A stretch of DNA of 45,000 bases from Caldilineales bacterium (GTDB taxonomy: Bacteria; Chloroflexota; Anaerolineae; J102), in contig JAIBAP010000012.1 in assembly GCA_019695115.1 (NCBI GenBank), forward strand, positions 1-45,000, written 5' to 3'. Numbering within the stretch: position 1 is the first letter of the stretch; each line of letters starts with the position of its first letter. Below are positions 18,006-27,567 of this stretch, piece by piece. The notes beneath the pieces are model-generated. The model searched no databases. It saw only the letters and a list, made by a program, of their open reading frames with translations, and was not told the DNA's origin. Both the position numbers and the translations under genes were made by a program.

Positions 18006-18027
18006 GGAGGGTCTCGTCTGCTATTCT
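17999..18027 (+). promoter_or_regulatory. sigma-70-type promoter of the mch2 operon
   Basis: TTGACA at 17999-18004 and TATTCT at 18022-18027 with a 17-base spacer. Transcription would start near 18034, about 120 bases before the ATG at 18154. Confidence 0.62.
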
Positions 18028-18153
18028 TTGCCCCGATAGGGTTTCGGGCTTGATCCGAGCCGCTTCGCCGTTGCAAGCTCTATACACCCGGCGCTCTCAA
18101 ACACCGCCTGACAAACTGGCTCTGACAGCATTCCCCTCTGGAGACCTCCGACC

Positions 18154-19122
18154 ATGCTAAGCGTCAATCTCGAAGCCATGAAAATCGTGCGCAAGATCCT
18201 CGACTCGCCGGAGGCCCTCGGCGTCGAGGTCTCTCGCTTTGCCAATGGCAGCACCCTGATCGACATGGGTCAGCGGGCGCGAGGGAGCTGGCAGGCCGGC
18301 CGCTATTTCACGCAGGTGACGGTGGGAGGGCTGGGCGAGGTGAGTTTCGAGAGCTTCGCGCTGGGACGGGTGCGGCTGCCGGCCGTGCGTCTGGCGGTGA
18401 ATCGGCCGCTGGAAGCCTGCATGGGCTGTCAGGTGGCAGGCTGGCGGCTGGTCGATGAGCCGGATGCACCGATTCTGGCTGGCCCGGCCCGCACCCTCAA
18501 CACCCCGCCCGATTATCATGTGCAGTTGAGCGGCTACCGCGACCATCATCACGAGGGCGTGGTGACGGTGCAGATGTCGCGGCCTGTGACCGAAGCGATG
18601 GCGGTGGTGATGGCGAGGGCATGCGGCCTGGCCCCGGAAAATCTCTACATCCTGGCCTCGCGGCACGCCTGCCTGGTCTCCACCGTCCAGGTGCCGGCCC
18701 GCGGGATCGAGACGGCCATGCACCGGTTGGCGCTGGAGGGCTTCGACCTGGGCTGCATCCAACAGGCCTGGTGCACCGGCCCCATCCCGCCCCTGGTCGA
18801 GGACGAGTTGCAGTCGATGGGGCGGATCAACGACGCCCTTTACTACGGCAGCGCGGTCTGGCTAACTGTCGATGCGCCGGACGCGCTGCTCGAGACGATC
18901 GTCCCCAAAGTGGTCAGCGAGGTCTCGCCGCTGGCTCGCCGGCCCTTTGCCGACCTGTACCGCGACGCCGGCTATGATTTCCATGCCATCCCGCTCGACG
19001 CTCACACCCCCGCCATCCTCCACCTGACCAACATCAACAGCGGCCGCACTTTTTCGGCCGGTCATTTCGACGACGAAGTATTGCAGAGATCGTTCTTCTC
19101 CGGCAGTATCCAGCCGCACTGA
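18154..19122 (+). CDS. methenyltetrahydromethanopterin cyclohydrolase (Mch) homologue 2
   Basis: A 322-residue Mch-family protein, clearly diverged from the copy at 10938. MLSVNLEAMKIVRKIL at the start, GSWQAGRYFTQVTVGGLGEVS at about 44-64, AGPARTLNTP at about 109-118, ACLVSTVQVPARGIETAMHRL with Arg183 and Glu186 in the same places as the catalytic pair described for Archaeoglobus Mch, GRINDALYYGSAVWLTVD and QRSFFSGS near the end. A His-rich YRDHHHEG insertion at 128-135 and replacement of the usual GVAPIAP by CTGPIPP are odd, so the substrate pocket is probably altered. The ATG has GGAG 11 bases upstream. First gene of a six-gene operon with the E1/E2 dehydrogenase genes. Confidence 0.82.
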   Translation: MLSVNLEAMKIVRKILDSPEALGVEVSRFANGSTLIDMGQRARGSWQAGRYFTQVTVGGLGEVSFESFALGRVRLPAVRLAVNRPLEACMGCQVAGWRLVDEPDAPILAGPARTLNTPPDYHVQLSGYRDHHHEGVVTVQMSRPVTEAMAVVMARACGLAPENLYILASRHACLVSTVQVPARGIETAMHRLALEGFDLGCIQQAWCTGPIPPLVEDELQSMGRINDALYYGSAVWLTVDAPDALLETIVPKVVSEVSPLARRPFADLYRDAGYDFHAIPLDAHTPAILHLTNINSGRTFSAGHFDDEVLQRSFFSGSIQPH

Positions 19123-19132
19123 GGCAAAGGCC

Positions 19133-20106
19133 ATGACGATTGACCCCCAAGTTCTGCTCGATCTCTATCGAGATATGTGGATCGTGCGCTCCTTCGAGTT
19201 CGGCCTGGAGCGCGAGTTCAAGAAGGGCAATGTGCCCGGCATGTTGCACACCGGCGTCGGCCAGGAAGCCGTACAGTCCGCCATCGCCGCCGCTCTGCGC
19301 CACACCGACGCCTTCTTCCCCGACCATCGCTGCCACGGGCTGCTGGTGTTGGCCGGCACGCCGGGCCAGAAGATCATGGCCGAGTTGTTCGGCAAGGCCA
19401 CGGGCGTGTGCAGCGGCAAGGGCGGCTCGCTCCATTCCGCCGACCCGGCCGTGGGCAATTACGGCGACAACGCCGTGGAAGGTTCGATGATGGCGACGGC
19501 GCTGGGTGTGGCCCTGGGCTTCCAGATGCAGGGCCGCGATGATCTGGCGGCGGTGATCGTCGGCGACGGCACTTCGGGCCGCGGCGAATGGCACGAGAGC
19601 CTGAATCTGGCCGCCACCTGGAAGCTGCCGGTGCTGTATTGCTGCGTCAACAACGGCTATGCCATCTCCACCGCCGTCGGCAAAAGCCACGCCACCGCCG
19701 ATCTGTACGAGTTCGCCGCCGCCTACAAGATGCCATCGGTGCAAGTGGATGGCAATGATGTGGTCGCCGCCTACGAGATCACGCAGCGGGCAGTCGAGCA
19801 CATTCGCGCCGGCGGCGGGCCGTATTTCGTGGAATACAAGACCTGGCGCTGGCAGGGCATCTTCAGCGGCGAGTTCCGCCCACCGGAAGAGGTGCGCTAT
19901 TGGAAGGAAGAACATGAGCCGATCAAAGTGGCGCGCGAGCGCATCCTGACGGCCGGCATCGCCGGCGAGAGCCAACTCGACCAGATCAAAGCCGAGGTGG
20001 AGGCGGAGGTGGAGGGGTGGATCGCCTTCGCCCTGGCCAGCCCGCCACCCGATCCGGCCAAAGCCACCGCCAATGTCTACGTAGGCTGGGAAGTGGAGGG
20101 ACGCAA

Positions 20107-20110
<4 letters not shown>
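19133..20110 (+). CDS. thiamine-diphosphate dehydrogenase E1 alpha subunit (AcoA/PdhA-like)
   Basis: A 325-residue E1 alpha subunit of a 2-oxoacid or acetoin dehydrogenase complex. The ThDP motif is visible as GDGTSGRGEWHESLN about residue 143 followed by CVNNGYAIS near 171. GKGGSLHSAD is typical of the family. It decarboxylates a 2-oxoacid (or splits acetoin) with its beta partner and passes the acyl group to a lipoyl arm. It starts 10 bases after Mch homologue 2 and overlaps E1 beta by ATGA. A named substrate cannot be given; the low-specificity layout fits acetoin-type or a novel alpha-keto substrate. Confidence 0.88.
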
Positions 20111-21084
<974 letters not shown>

Positions 21085-21098
21085 CGGCAGGCGGCAGG

Positions 21099-21124
21099 CT
21101 TGTCCTGAGTGGAACGAAGGATCG
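21099..21124. repeat. short dispersed-type palindromic sequence
   Basis: CTTGTCCTGAGTGGAACGAAGGATCG between E1 beta and the lipoyl gene, written here in two parts as CTTGTCCTGAGTG and GAACGAAGGATCG. It has TCCT and AGGA arms and resembles a small intergenic repeat common in several bacterial genomes. Only one copy is in this window, so its status is uncertain. Confidence 0.3.
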
Positions 21125-21173
21125 CACGTGGTAGGGCTTGCTATAGACTGCAAACTCATGGAGGAATGAAGAC

Positions 21174-21416
21174 ATGGCTATCGAGGTCATTTTGCCCAAA
21201 TGGGGCCTGACGATGGAAGTAGGAACGTTGCGCGAGTGGCGCAAGAGCGAGGGCGACCGCGTGGAGGCGGGCGAGGTGATCGCGGAGGTGGAGACCGAGA
21301 AGATCACGAACGAACTGGAAGCGCCGGTCGGCGGTGTGATCGGCAAAATCCTGGTGGAAGCCGGAACCGAGGAGGTGGAGGTGGGGACGGTTTTGTGTCT
21401 GATCGAAGAAGGCTAA
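21174..21416 (+). CDS. free-standing lipoyl-domain protein
   Basis: An 80-residue biotinyl/lipoyl domain with nothing else attached. The lipoyl-Lys is Lys43 in VETEKITNE; the flanking LPKWGLTMEVGTLREW and GGVIGKILVEAG are the two halves of the hammerhead fold. In most complexes this domain is the N-terminal part of E2; here it is a separate polypeptide, like a GcvH-style carrier. AATGAAGACATG start with GGAGG upstream. The E2 catalytic protein begins four bases later. It would carry the acyl or reducing group between E1, E2 and an E3 not encoded here. Confidence 0.88.
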   Translation: MAIEVILPKWGLTMEVGTLREWRKSEGDRVEAGEVIAEVETEKITNELEAPVGGVIGKILVEAGTEEVEVGTVLCLIEEG

Positions 21417-21420
21417 GCCC

Positions 21421-22114
<694 letters not shown>

Positions 22115-22116
<2 letters not shown>

Positions 22117-22184
22117 TGGACGATAGACGATGGACGATGGATCGTCTCTCCACCTGCCACCTGCCACCTGCCACCTGCGACCTG
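22115..22184. repeat. two heptamer runs (GATGGAC and CCACCTG)
   Basis: Four GATGGAC-type heptamers at 22115-22142, overlapping the E2 stop, and five CCACCTG-type heptamers at 22150-22184. GACGAT-GG-ATCGTC forms a small perfect hairpin at their junction. Same seven-base period as the CACG arrays but different unit. Confidence 0.7.
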
Positions 22185-22192
22185 CCCCCCCC

Positions 22193-23575
22193 ATGCTCTC
22201 TGCCAACTTCCTTCTCACTCACGGCCTGATCGTCACGCAAGACGCCGCCCGCACTGTCATCGCCGACGGCGCCATCGCCATTGCCGGGGAGCGCATCGCC
22301 GCGGTGGGGCCAACAGCAGAACTGGTGGGGCAGTTCCAGGCGGGCGAGGTGGTCGATTTGGGCGGGGATGCCGTCTTCCCCGGCCTGATCGATGTCCACA
22401 CCCACCTTTTCCAGACCGCCAGCAAGGGCTTGGGCGAGGCGTGGCCGGTGCATGAGTGGGTGGGCGAGGTGACGGCCCCGATCGCCGCCCACATCCGCCC
22501 GGAGGAGACGTATCTGGTCTGTCTGACCGGCTGCCTGGAGCACATCCACAGCGGCGTGACCTCGCTGATCGATATGAGCTACGCCGCCACGAGCTATGAA
22601 TTGCACGAGGCCAACATCCAGGCCATGCTCGATAGCGGCCTGCGGGCGCGCTACAGCAGCATCATCGCCGATTATGGCGAGTTCAACATCCCGGCCATCC
22701 TCCTCAAGCCGATCGACCGTTTTCTGCAGGAGTACCGGCGCTTGCTGGCGCAGTTTCCGCCCGGCGACCGCATGGCTGTTTGGCCGGCCATCGGCGCGCC
22801 GTGGGTGGCCACCGATGAGGCGATGATCCGGGCGCGGGCCTTCAGCCGCGAGGTGGGCGCGCCCATGATCATGCATCTGAACGAGAACGGGGTGGATAAC
22901 GAACTGATCCGCCGGCGGTGCGGCAAGGATGCCATTGCCTGGCTGGACGAGATCGATTTTCTCGGCCCCGACTTTCTTGCCATCCACTGCGTGCGCATGA
23001 GCGAGGACGAAATCCGGGTGCTGGCCGAGCGGGGGGTGATGGTGGCCTACAACCCGGCCAGCAACATGTACCTGGGTTCCGGGATTGCGCCGATGGTGAA
23101 GATGGCCGGCGCCGGCATCACGGTCGGGCTGGGCGTGGATGGCGCCGGCAGCAACAATTCGCAGGATATGATCGAGACGCTGAAGCTGGCGGCGCTGCTG
23201 CAAAAAGTCGGGGCGCAGGATGCCTCGGTCATCGACGCGCAGACCGTCTTGGATTGGGCGACGCTGGGCGGGGCCAGGATTCTGGGGATGGAGGACCAGA
23301 TCGGTTCGCTGGAAGCCGGCAAGAAAGCCGACCTGTTCGTGCTCTCGCGCAATTCAGCCAAGATCGTGCCCGCGCACGACCCCGTGACCACGTTGGTCTA
23401 TTCGGCAGGCGAGGAGAATGTGACCATGACCATCGCCGATGGCCGCGTGCTGATGCGCGACCGCGTCATCCAGCATCTCGATGAAGCGGACATTCTGCGC
23501 CGCACCCAAACCGCGGCCCTGGCCCTGGCCGCTCGCTCCGGCGCCAACCGCCGTTTGCGCCGCTTCTGGCGGTAG
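22193..23575 (+). CDS. SsnA/TrzN-type amidohydrolase (copy 1)
   Basis: A 460-residue metal-dependent hydrolase of the amidohydrolase superfamily (cytosine/guanine/SAH deaminase, AtzB/TrzN, SsnA). Metal and catalytic residues: His69 and His71 in DVHTHLFQ, His228 and Glu231 in MHLNENG, His265 in IHCVRM, Asp316 in GVDGAGSNN. A beta-sandwich domain frames the barrel at both ends (about 1-60 and 400-440). Members usually deaminate or dechlorinate a nitrogen heterocycle such as guanine, 8-oxoguanine or pterin. The ATG at 22193 is chosen; a frame open to 22130 crosses the repeats. Last gene of the mch2 operon. The HLNEN motif instead of HVAET, seen in copy 2, suggests a different substrate. Confidence 0.85.
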   Translation: MLSANFLLTHGLIVTQDAARTVIADGAIAIAGERIAAVGPTAELVGQFQAGEVVDLGGDAVFPGLIDVHTHLFQTASKGLGEAWPVHEWVGEVTAPIAAHIRPEETYLVCLTGCLEHIHSGVTSLIDMSYAATSYELHEANIQAMLDSGLRARYSSIIADYGEFNIPAILLKPIDRFLQEYRRLLAQFPPGDRMAVWPAIGAPWVATDEAMIRARAFSREVGAPMIMHLNENGVDNELIRRRCGKDAIAWLDEIDFLGPDFLAIHCVRMSEDEIRVLAERGVMVAYNPASNMYLGSGIAPMVKMAGAGITVGLGVDGAGSNNSQDMIETLKLAALLQKVGAQDASVIDAQTVLDWATLGGARILGMEDQIGSLEAGKKADLFVLSRNSAKIVPAHDPVTTLVYSAGEENVTMTIADGRVLMRDRVIQHLDEADILRRTQTAALALAARSGANRRLRRFWR

Positions 23576-23629
23576 GACACGGATCGAACGGATGGACACG
23601 GATTTTTGTTTTTTCATGGAGGCAAAAAA

Positions 23630-24031
23630 ATGAAACACGAAGAAATCACGGAAAAGATTATTCACGCATTCTATCGGGTGTACAATACGCTTGGTTATGG
23701 TTTTCTGGAGAAAGTGTACGAGAATGCAATGGCTATCGAATTGAGAAAGATGGGGTTGAAGGTGGTGCAGCAGGCCAGGATTGTCGTCTACTATGAAGGC
23801 GAGGAGGTCGGGGATCACAATGCCGATCTGCTGGTCGAGGACTTGGTCATCGTCGAGCTGAAAGCAGCGCGTGTCTTGGAGGATAGTCACGAAGCGCAGC
23901 TGCTCAATTACTTGAAGGCAACCACGATCGAGGTGGGTCTGTTGCTCAATTTCGGCCCGAAACCTCAGTTCAGACGTAAGGTCTATGACAACGAACTCAA
24001 AGGCGATCTGAGTTGGACCCGCCCCCGGTAG
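23630..24031 (+). CDS. GxxExxY family protein
   Basis: A 133-residue protein with the name-giving motif as GFLEKVY in YGFLEKVYENAM. NADLLVEDLVIVELKAAR carries the Asp, Glu and Lys arrangement of a PD-(D/E)XK-like fold, so a nuclease relation is possible but unproven. The ATG at 23630 follows GGAGG. Its composition is lower in GC than its neighbours, and it is bracketed by copies of the GGACACGGAT repeat at 23576 and from 24049, a pairing seen for this family in other genomes. It looks like a small repeat-associated insertion placed between the mch2 operon and an SDR. Confidence 0.85.
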   Translation: MKHEEITEKIIHAFYRVYNTLGYGFLEKVYENAMAIELRKMGLKVVQQARIVVYYEGEEVGDHNADLLVEDLVIVELKAARVLEDSHEAQLLNYLKATTIEVGLLLNFGPKPQFRRKVYDNELKGDLSWTRPR

Positions 24032-24951
24032 GACACGGAAGGCTTGGGACACAGATTGAACGGATGGACACGGATTCTTTTTTGTTTGGTTTGGACACGG
24101 ATTGAACGGATGAACACGGATTTTATCTTAAGAAACGATCCGTGTTCATCTGTGTTCATCCGTGTCCAAAGACAAGCAATTTCTGGGACACGGATTGAAC
24201 GGATGAACACGGATTTTATCTTAAAAACGATCCGTGTGCATCTGTGTTCATCCGTGTCCAAAGACATGCAATTTCTGGGACACGGATCGAACGGATGAAC
24301 ACGGATTTTATCTTAAAGAATGACCCGTGTGCATCTGTGTTCATCCGTGTCCAAAGACATGCAATTTCTGGGACACGGATTGAACGGATGGACACGGATT
24401 TTATCTTAAAGAATGACCCGTGTGCATCTGTGTTCATCCGTGTCCAAAGACATGCAATTTCTGGGACACGGATTGAACGGATGGACACGGATTTTATCTT
24501 AAAGAATGATCCGTGTGCATCTGTGTTCATCCGTGTCAAATAACATGCATTTCTGGGACACGGATTGAACGGATGGACACGGATTTTATCTTAAAAACGA
24601 TCCGTGTGCATCTGTGTTCATCCGTGTCCAAAGACATGCAATTTCTGGGACACGGATTGAACGGATGAACACGGATTTTATCCTAAAGAATGATCCGTGT
24701 TCATCTGTGTTCATCCGTGTCCAAAGACATGCAATTTCTGGGACACGGATTGAACGGATGAACACGGATTTTATCCTAAAAAATGATCCGTGTTCATCTG
24801 TGTTCATCCGTGTCCCAAAACAAGCAGCTTCTTGGACACGGATTGTTTTCTTTGCTTTGGACACGGATTGAACGGATGAACACGGATTTTATCTCAAAAA
24901 ATGATCCGTGTTCATCTGTGTTCATCCGTGTCCAAAAACGTGAGGAAGCTT
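24032..24951. other. 920-base gap filled by repeat array
   Basis: No gene is supported. Almost the whole gap is the 92/93-base repeat array described at 24049-24938. Short ORFs here on both strands are products of the repeats, with the same peptide phrases (VHPCSSV, SIRVPEIACLW) returning each unit. Confidence 0.8.
24049..24938. repeat. 92/93-base tandem array of GGACACGGAT palindromic units
   Basis: About nine copies; GGGACACGG occurs at 24185, 24277, 24370, 24463, 24555, 24647 and 24740, spaced 92 or 93 bases, with variant first and last units. Each unit holds GGACACGGATTGAACGG on one side and CCGTTCATCCGTGTCC-like bases on the other, joined by a TTTTATCTTAAA AT-rich middle, so each can fold into a long imperfect hairpin. 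A partial unit also lies at 23576-23608. Spacers are not unique sequences, so this is not CRISPR. Confidence 0.9.
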
Positions 24952-25725
24952 ATGCAACGTTTCATCGGTAGTGTCGTCGTCATCACCGGCGCGGCGCGCG
25001 GGATTGGCCAAGCCATGGCCCTGCGCCTGGCCCAGGAAGGGGCGCGGGTGGCCGTGCTCGACCTGGCCGACCTCAGCCAGACGGCGGCGCTGTGCCGCCA
25101 GGCCGGGGCGGAGGTCATCGCCCGGACGCTGGATGTGTCGCGTCGCGCCGACATCCTGGCCGCGGTGGAGGCGATTCTGGCCGCGTGGGGCCGGCTCGAT
25201 GTGTGGGTGAACAATGCCGGCGTCTTCGATGACACGCCGCTGGCCGAGCTGAGCGAGGATCGCTGGCAGCAGGTCATCGACGTGAACACCAAAGCCATGT
25301 TCCTCTGCTGCCAGGCCGTGGCGCCCACGATGCTGGCGCAGGGCCGGGGCCGCATCGTCAACCTCTCCTCGATGGCGGCCAAAGTTGCCTTCCCCAATGA
25401 AGTCGCCTACTGTTCCTCCAAGGCGGCGGTGCTGGGCCTGACCCGCGCCCTGGCCGTCGAACTCGGCCCGCACGGCATCACCGTCAACGCCATCTGCCCC
25501 GGCCCCATCGACACCGACATGCTGACCCACACCTACCAGCGCCTGGCCGACCAGAACGGCGTCACCCTGGCCGACTGGCGCGCCCGCATCCTCGAGACCA
25601 TCCCCGTCGGCCGCTACGGCCGCCCCGCCGATGTTGCTGCTCTGGCCGCCTTCCTGGCCTCGGACGACGCCTCCTTCATCAACGGCCAGGCCATCAACAT
25701 CGATGGCGGCATGGTGTTCTATTGA
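24952..25725 (+). CDS. short-chain dehydrogenase/reductase (SDR 1)
   Basis: A 257-residue classical SDR. TGAARGIG near residues 10-17 binds NAD(P), NNAG is present, and the catalytic Ser and Tyr-Lys are in VNLSSMAAK and YCSSK. LNAICPGPIDTDM and a C-terminal GQAININGG-type end (QAINIDGG) fit. The start ATG has GAGGA five bases upstream and lies 14 bases after the repeat array, so the repeats appear to have displaced the usual upstream region. Substrate unknown; oxidation of a secondary alcohol in the island's pathway is plausible. Confidence 0.87.
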   Translation: MQRFIGSVVVITGAARGIGQAMALRLAQEGARVAVLDLADLSQTAALCRQAGAEVIARTLDVSRRADILAAVEAILAAWGRLDVWVNNAGVFDDTPLAELSEDRWQQVIDVNTKAMFLCCQAVAPTMLAQGRGRIVNLSSMAAKVAFPNEVAYCSSKAAVLGLTRALAVELGPHGITVNAICPGPIDTDMLTHTYQRLADQNGVTLADWRARILETIPVGRYGRPADVAALAAFLASDDASFINGQAINIDGGMVFY

Positions 25726-25746
25726 ATGTCCTCGCGGCTCGCGAAT

Positions 25747-26001
25747 TCAGGCAAAAAAACGGTCGTACTCAGCATGGGTGCCGATCCAGAACCAAAGCAG
25801 GCCATCAACACGCTCAACTGCCAACGCCCGATACTGCTTACCGATTCGCACTGACCAGTACTTTCCCACTCTTTTGAAGCGTAAAGAGGGATGCTGAGGA
25901 TTTGACTTCAGAAGACCATAGTTCTTGCCGGCAAGCTCCTGAACGGTTTCGGGTAACCGTTCATAGGCTTGCCAGAAGGATGGACTTGTGAAGTGTCTCA
26001 T
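25747..26001 (-). CDS. RelE/ParE-family toxin
   Basis: An 84-residue type II toxin of the RelE/ParE fold. The C-terminal pattern LRFKRVGKYWSVRIGKQYRA followed by WFWIGTHAEYDRFF fits the family, which cleaves mRNA on the ribosome or inhibits gyrase. It overlaps its antitoxin by ATGA, the usual arrangement. It is convergent with SDR 1 and unrelated to the metabolic genes. Confidence 0.78.
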   Translation of the reverse strand: MRHFTSPSFWQAYERLPETVQELAGKNYGLLKSNPQHPSLRFKRVGKYWSVRIGKQYRALAVERVDGLLWFWIGTHAEYDRFFA

Positions 26002-26198
26002 AGCTCTCGATAGTTACCTGCCTCGAAGTCGGCAATCGCCCGTGCTGCAAGCTGATCGAGTTTACCGCTCTTTGCATCTTCCTCGAACTGTCGATCCCAT
26101 AATTCAGCATCGAACATCTCGAACCACCTGCGAAAACGCGACAAATCCACCCGCGACAACTGAGCAACTTCGCGTTCGATTTCCTGGATGGTTAACAT
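25998..26198 (-). CDS. antitoxin of RelE-type pair
   Basis: A 66-residue acidic helical protein beginning MLTIQEIEREVAQLSR, with FRRWFEMFDAELWDRQFE, typical of short antitoxins paired with this toxin type. A frame open to 26279 exists, but the ATG at 26198 starts the conserved part. It is the first gene of the two-gene module and the stop overlaps the toxin start. Confidence 0.75.
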   Translation of the reverse strand: MLTIQEIEREVAQLSRVDLSRFRRWFEMFDAELWDRQFEEDAKSGKLDQLAARAIADFEAGNYREL

Positions 26199-26400
26199 GA
26201 TTGTGCCTCTGCAATGATGGCTGATGATGATCTCAGATAAGTGTTGCCCTGTAAGATGTGACGCACTTCGTGAGAGCACCCCATTCGGGGTTCAGAATCA
26301 TGTCGGCGCTGAGGTCGCCCGCAGTGCGTTGCACCAAAACTTGGTTTCAGCCTGATCATATTCATTCATCGTTGTTCCGTCAACCACCCCCTATGTCCTT

Positions 26401-27567
26401 ATGTCCTTCACCTACCACCTCCCCACCAAAATCATCTTCGGCCAACCCGCCCTCGAGGCCCTGCGCGCAGAATTGGCGGCGCTGCAAGCCGAACGGGTGC
26501 TGTTGGTCAGCGACGCCGGCCTGGCCCGGATCGGGCTGGTCGAGCAGTTTCGCGCCGGGCTGAGCGATGACGGCCGTCAGGTCGGCGCCTTTGCCGACAT
26601 CGGCACCAATCCCACTACAGCCGAGGTGACGGCAGGCCTGGCGCAAGCGCAAGACCTGAACAGCCAGGCGATCGTGGCCCTGGGCGGGGGCAGCGCCATC
26701 GACGTGGCCAAGGCCATTGCCATGCTGATGGCGAACGGCGGCAGCTACGCCGACTACCAGTGGGGCGGGAAGGCGATCAGCCAACGCAGTCTGCCGCTGC
26801 TGGCCACACCCACCACCGCCGGCACCGGCAGCGAAGTGACCAAAGTGGCGGTGATCGTCGATCCCGAACGACCGTTCAAGAAAGGCGTGCTCAACCCGCT
26901 CATGTTTCCCCACGCCGCCATCATCGACCCTGAACTGACGCGCTCGTTGCCGCTGCTGCTCACCGCCGCCACCGGTATGGATGCCTTCAGCCATGCCCTC
27001 GAGTCGTACACCGGCCGCCGCGCCAACCCGTACACCGACCAATTCGCCCTCGCCGCCCTGGAGACGATCGGGTGGGCGTTGCCCCGCGCCGTGACCGACG
27101 GCAACGACATGCAGGCGCGCGAGGCGATGATGTTGGCGGCGGTATGGGCGGGCACGGCCATGGATCACGCCGGGCTTGGCTTGATCCACTCACTCTCTGG
27201 CCCGCTCACCGGCGCCCTGCACCTGCACCACGGCCTGGCGAACGCCATCCTCCTGCCCCATGTCCTCCGCTTCAACCTCCCCGCCATCCCGCCCGACCGC
27301 CGTCGCCGCCTGAACACCATCACCGGTCTGGCAGCCGACGCCCCCGGCGAAACTCTGGTCGATCACCTGGTCGGGTTCCTCCGCGGGCTGGGCCTGACCG
27401 CACGGCTGGATGAAGTCTCGGACCTTTCAGGTCTGAGCGACTTTTCAGGTCTTGCCGCCGACACCCTGCGCATGGCGATGACACCGAACAACCCGCGCAC
27501 CGTCACCGCCGGCGATGTGGAAACCATCCTCGCCCAACTCACAGCCGCATCACCCGACAGCCTATGA
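26401..27567 (+). CDS. iron-containing alcohol dehydrogenase
   Basis: A 388-residue group III (Fe) alcohol dehydrogenase. GGGSAID near 98-104 binds the nucleotide, TPTTAGTGSEVT is a family signature, and the metal ligands are likely Asp and His in GMDAFSHALE and the His residues in LIHSLSGPL and LHLHHGLAN. It oxidises a primary or secondary alcohol with NAD. It overlaps the aldehyde dehydrogenase gene by ATGA, so alcohol to acid is the obvious two-step role. Near residues 341-351 the sequence DLSGLSDFSGL is encoded by two copies of a small palindrome, which looks like an in-frame repeat insertion. The 200-base upstream gap has no clear promoter. Confidence 0.88.
   Translation: MSFTYHLPTKIIFGQPALEALRAELAALQAERVLLVSDAGLARIGLVEQFRAGLSDDGRQVGAFADIGTNPTTAEVTAGLAQAQDLNSQAIVALGGGSAIDVAKAIAMLMANGGSYADYQWGGKAISQRSLPLLATPTTAGTGSEVTKVAVIVDPERPFKKGVLNPLMFPHAAIIDPELTRSLPLLLTAATGMDAFSHALESYTGRRANPYTDQFALAALETIGWALPRAVTDGNDMQAREAMMLAAVWAGTAMDHAGLGLIHSLSGPLTGALHLHHGLANAILLPHVLRFNLPAIPPDRRRRLNTITGLAADAPGETLVDHLVGFLRGLGLTARLDEVSDLSGLSDFSGLAADTLRMAMTPNNPRTVTAGDVETILAQLTAASPDSL
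27421..27451. repeat. palindromic repeat inside alcohol dehydrogenase gene
   Basis: GACCTTTCAGGTC (27421-27433) and GACTTTTCAGGTC (27439-27451) are 18 bases apart, keeping frame. Each is a GACCT-TTC-AGGTC type palindrome, related in style to the hairpin at 9222-9254. Confidence 0.65.

Larger units (their letters stand above)
17765..18153. promoter_or_regulatory. 389-base divergent control region
   Basis: This gap separates the binding-protein operon (minus) and the second Mch operon (plus). It contains two face-to-face promoters, a palindrome over one -35 box and a related site over the other. The minus leader is about 160 bases and holds a small hairpin GTTGC-CT-GCAAC; the plus leader is about 120 bases. 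I recognise no known riboswitch in either leader. Confidence 0.6.

Noticed and set aside
24044-24864. repeat-derived ORFs, and a CRISPR-like look of the 92/93-base array
   Set aside because: The whole unit is repeated with no unique spacers, and the ORFs restate the repeat. No cas genes are present.
26258-26345. possible regulatory hairpin upstream of the alcohol dehydrogenase
   Set aside because: ACGCACT and AGTGCGT arms are only seven bases and far apart; not convincing without comparison.
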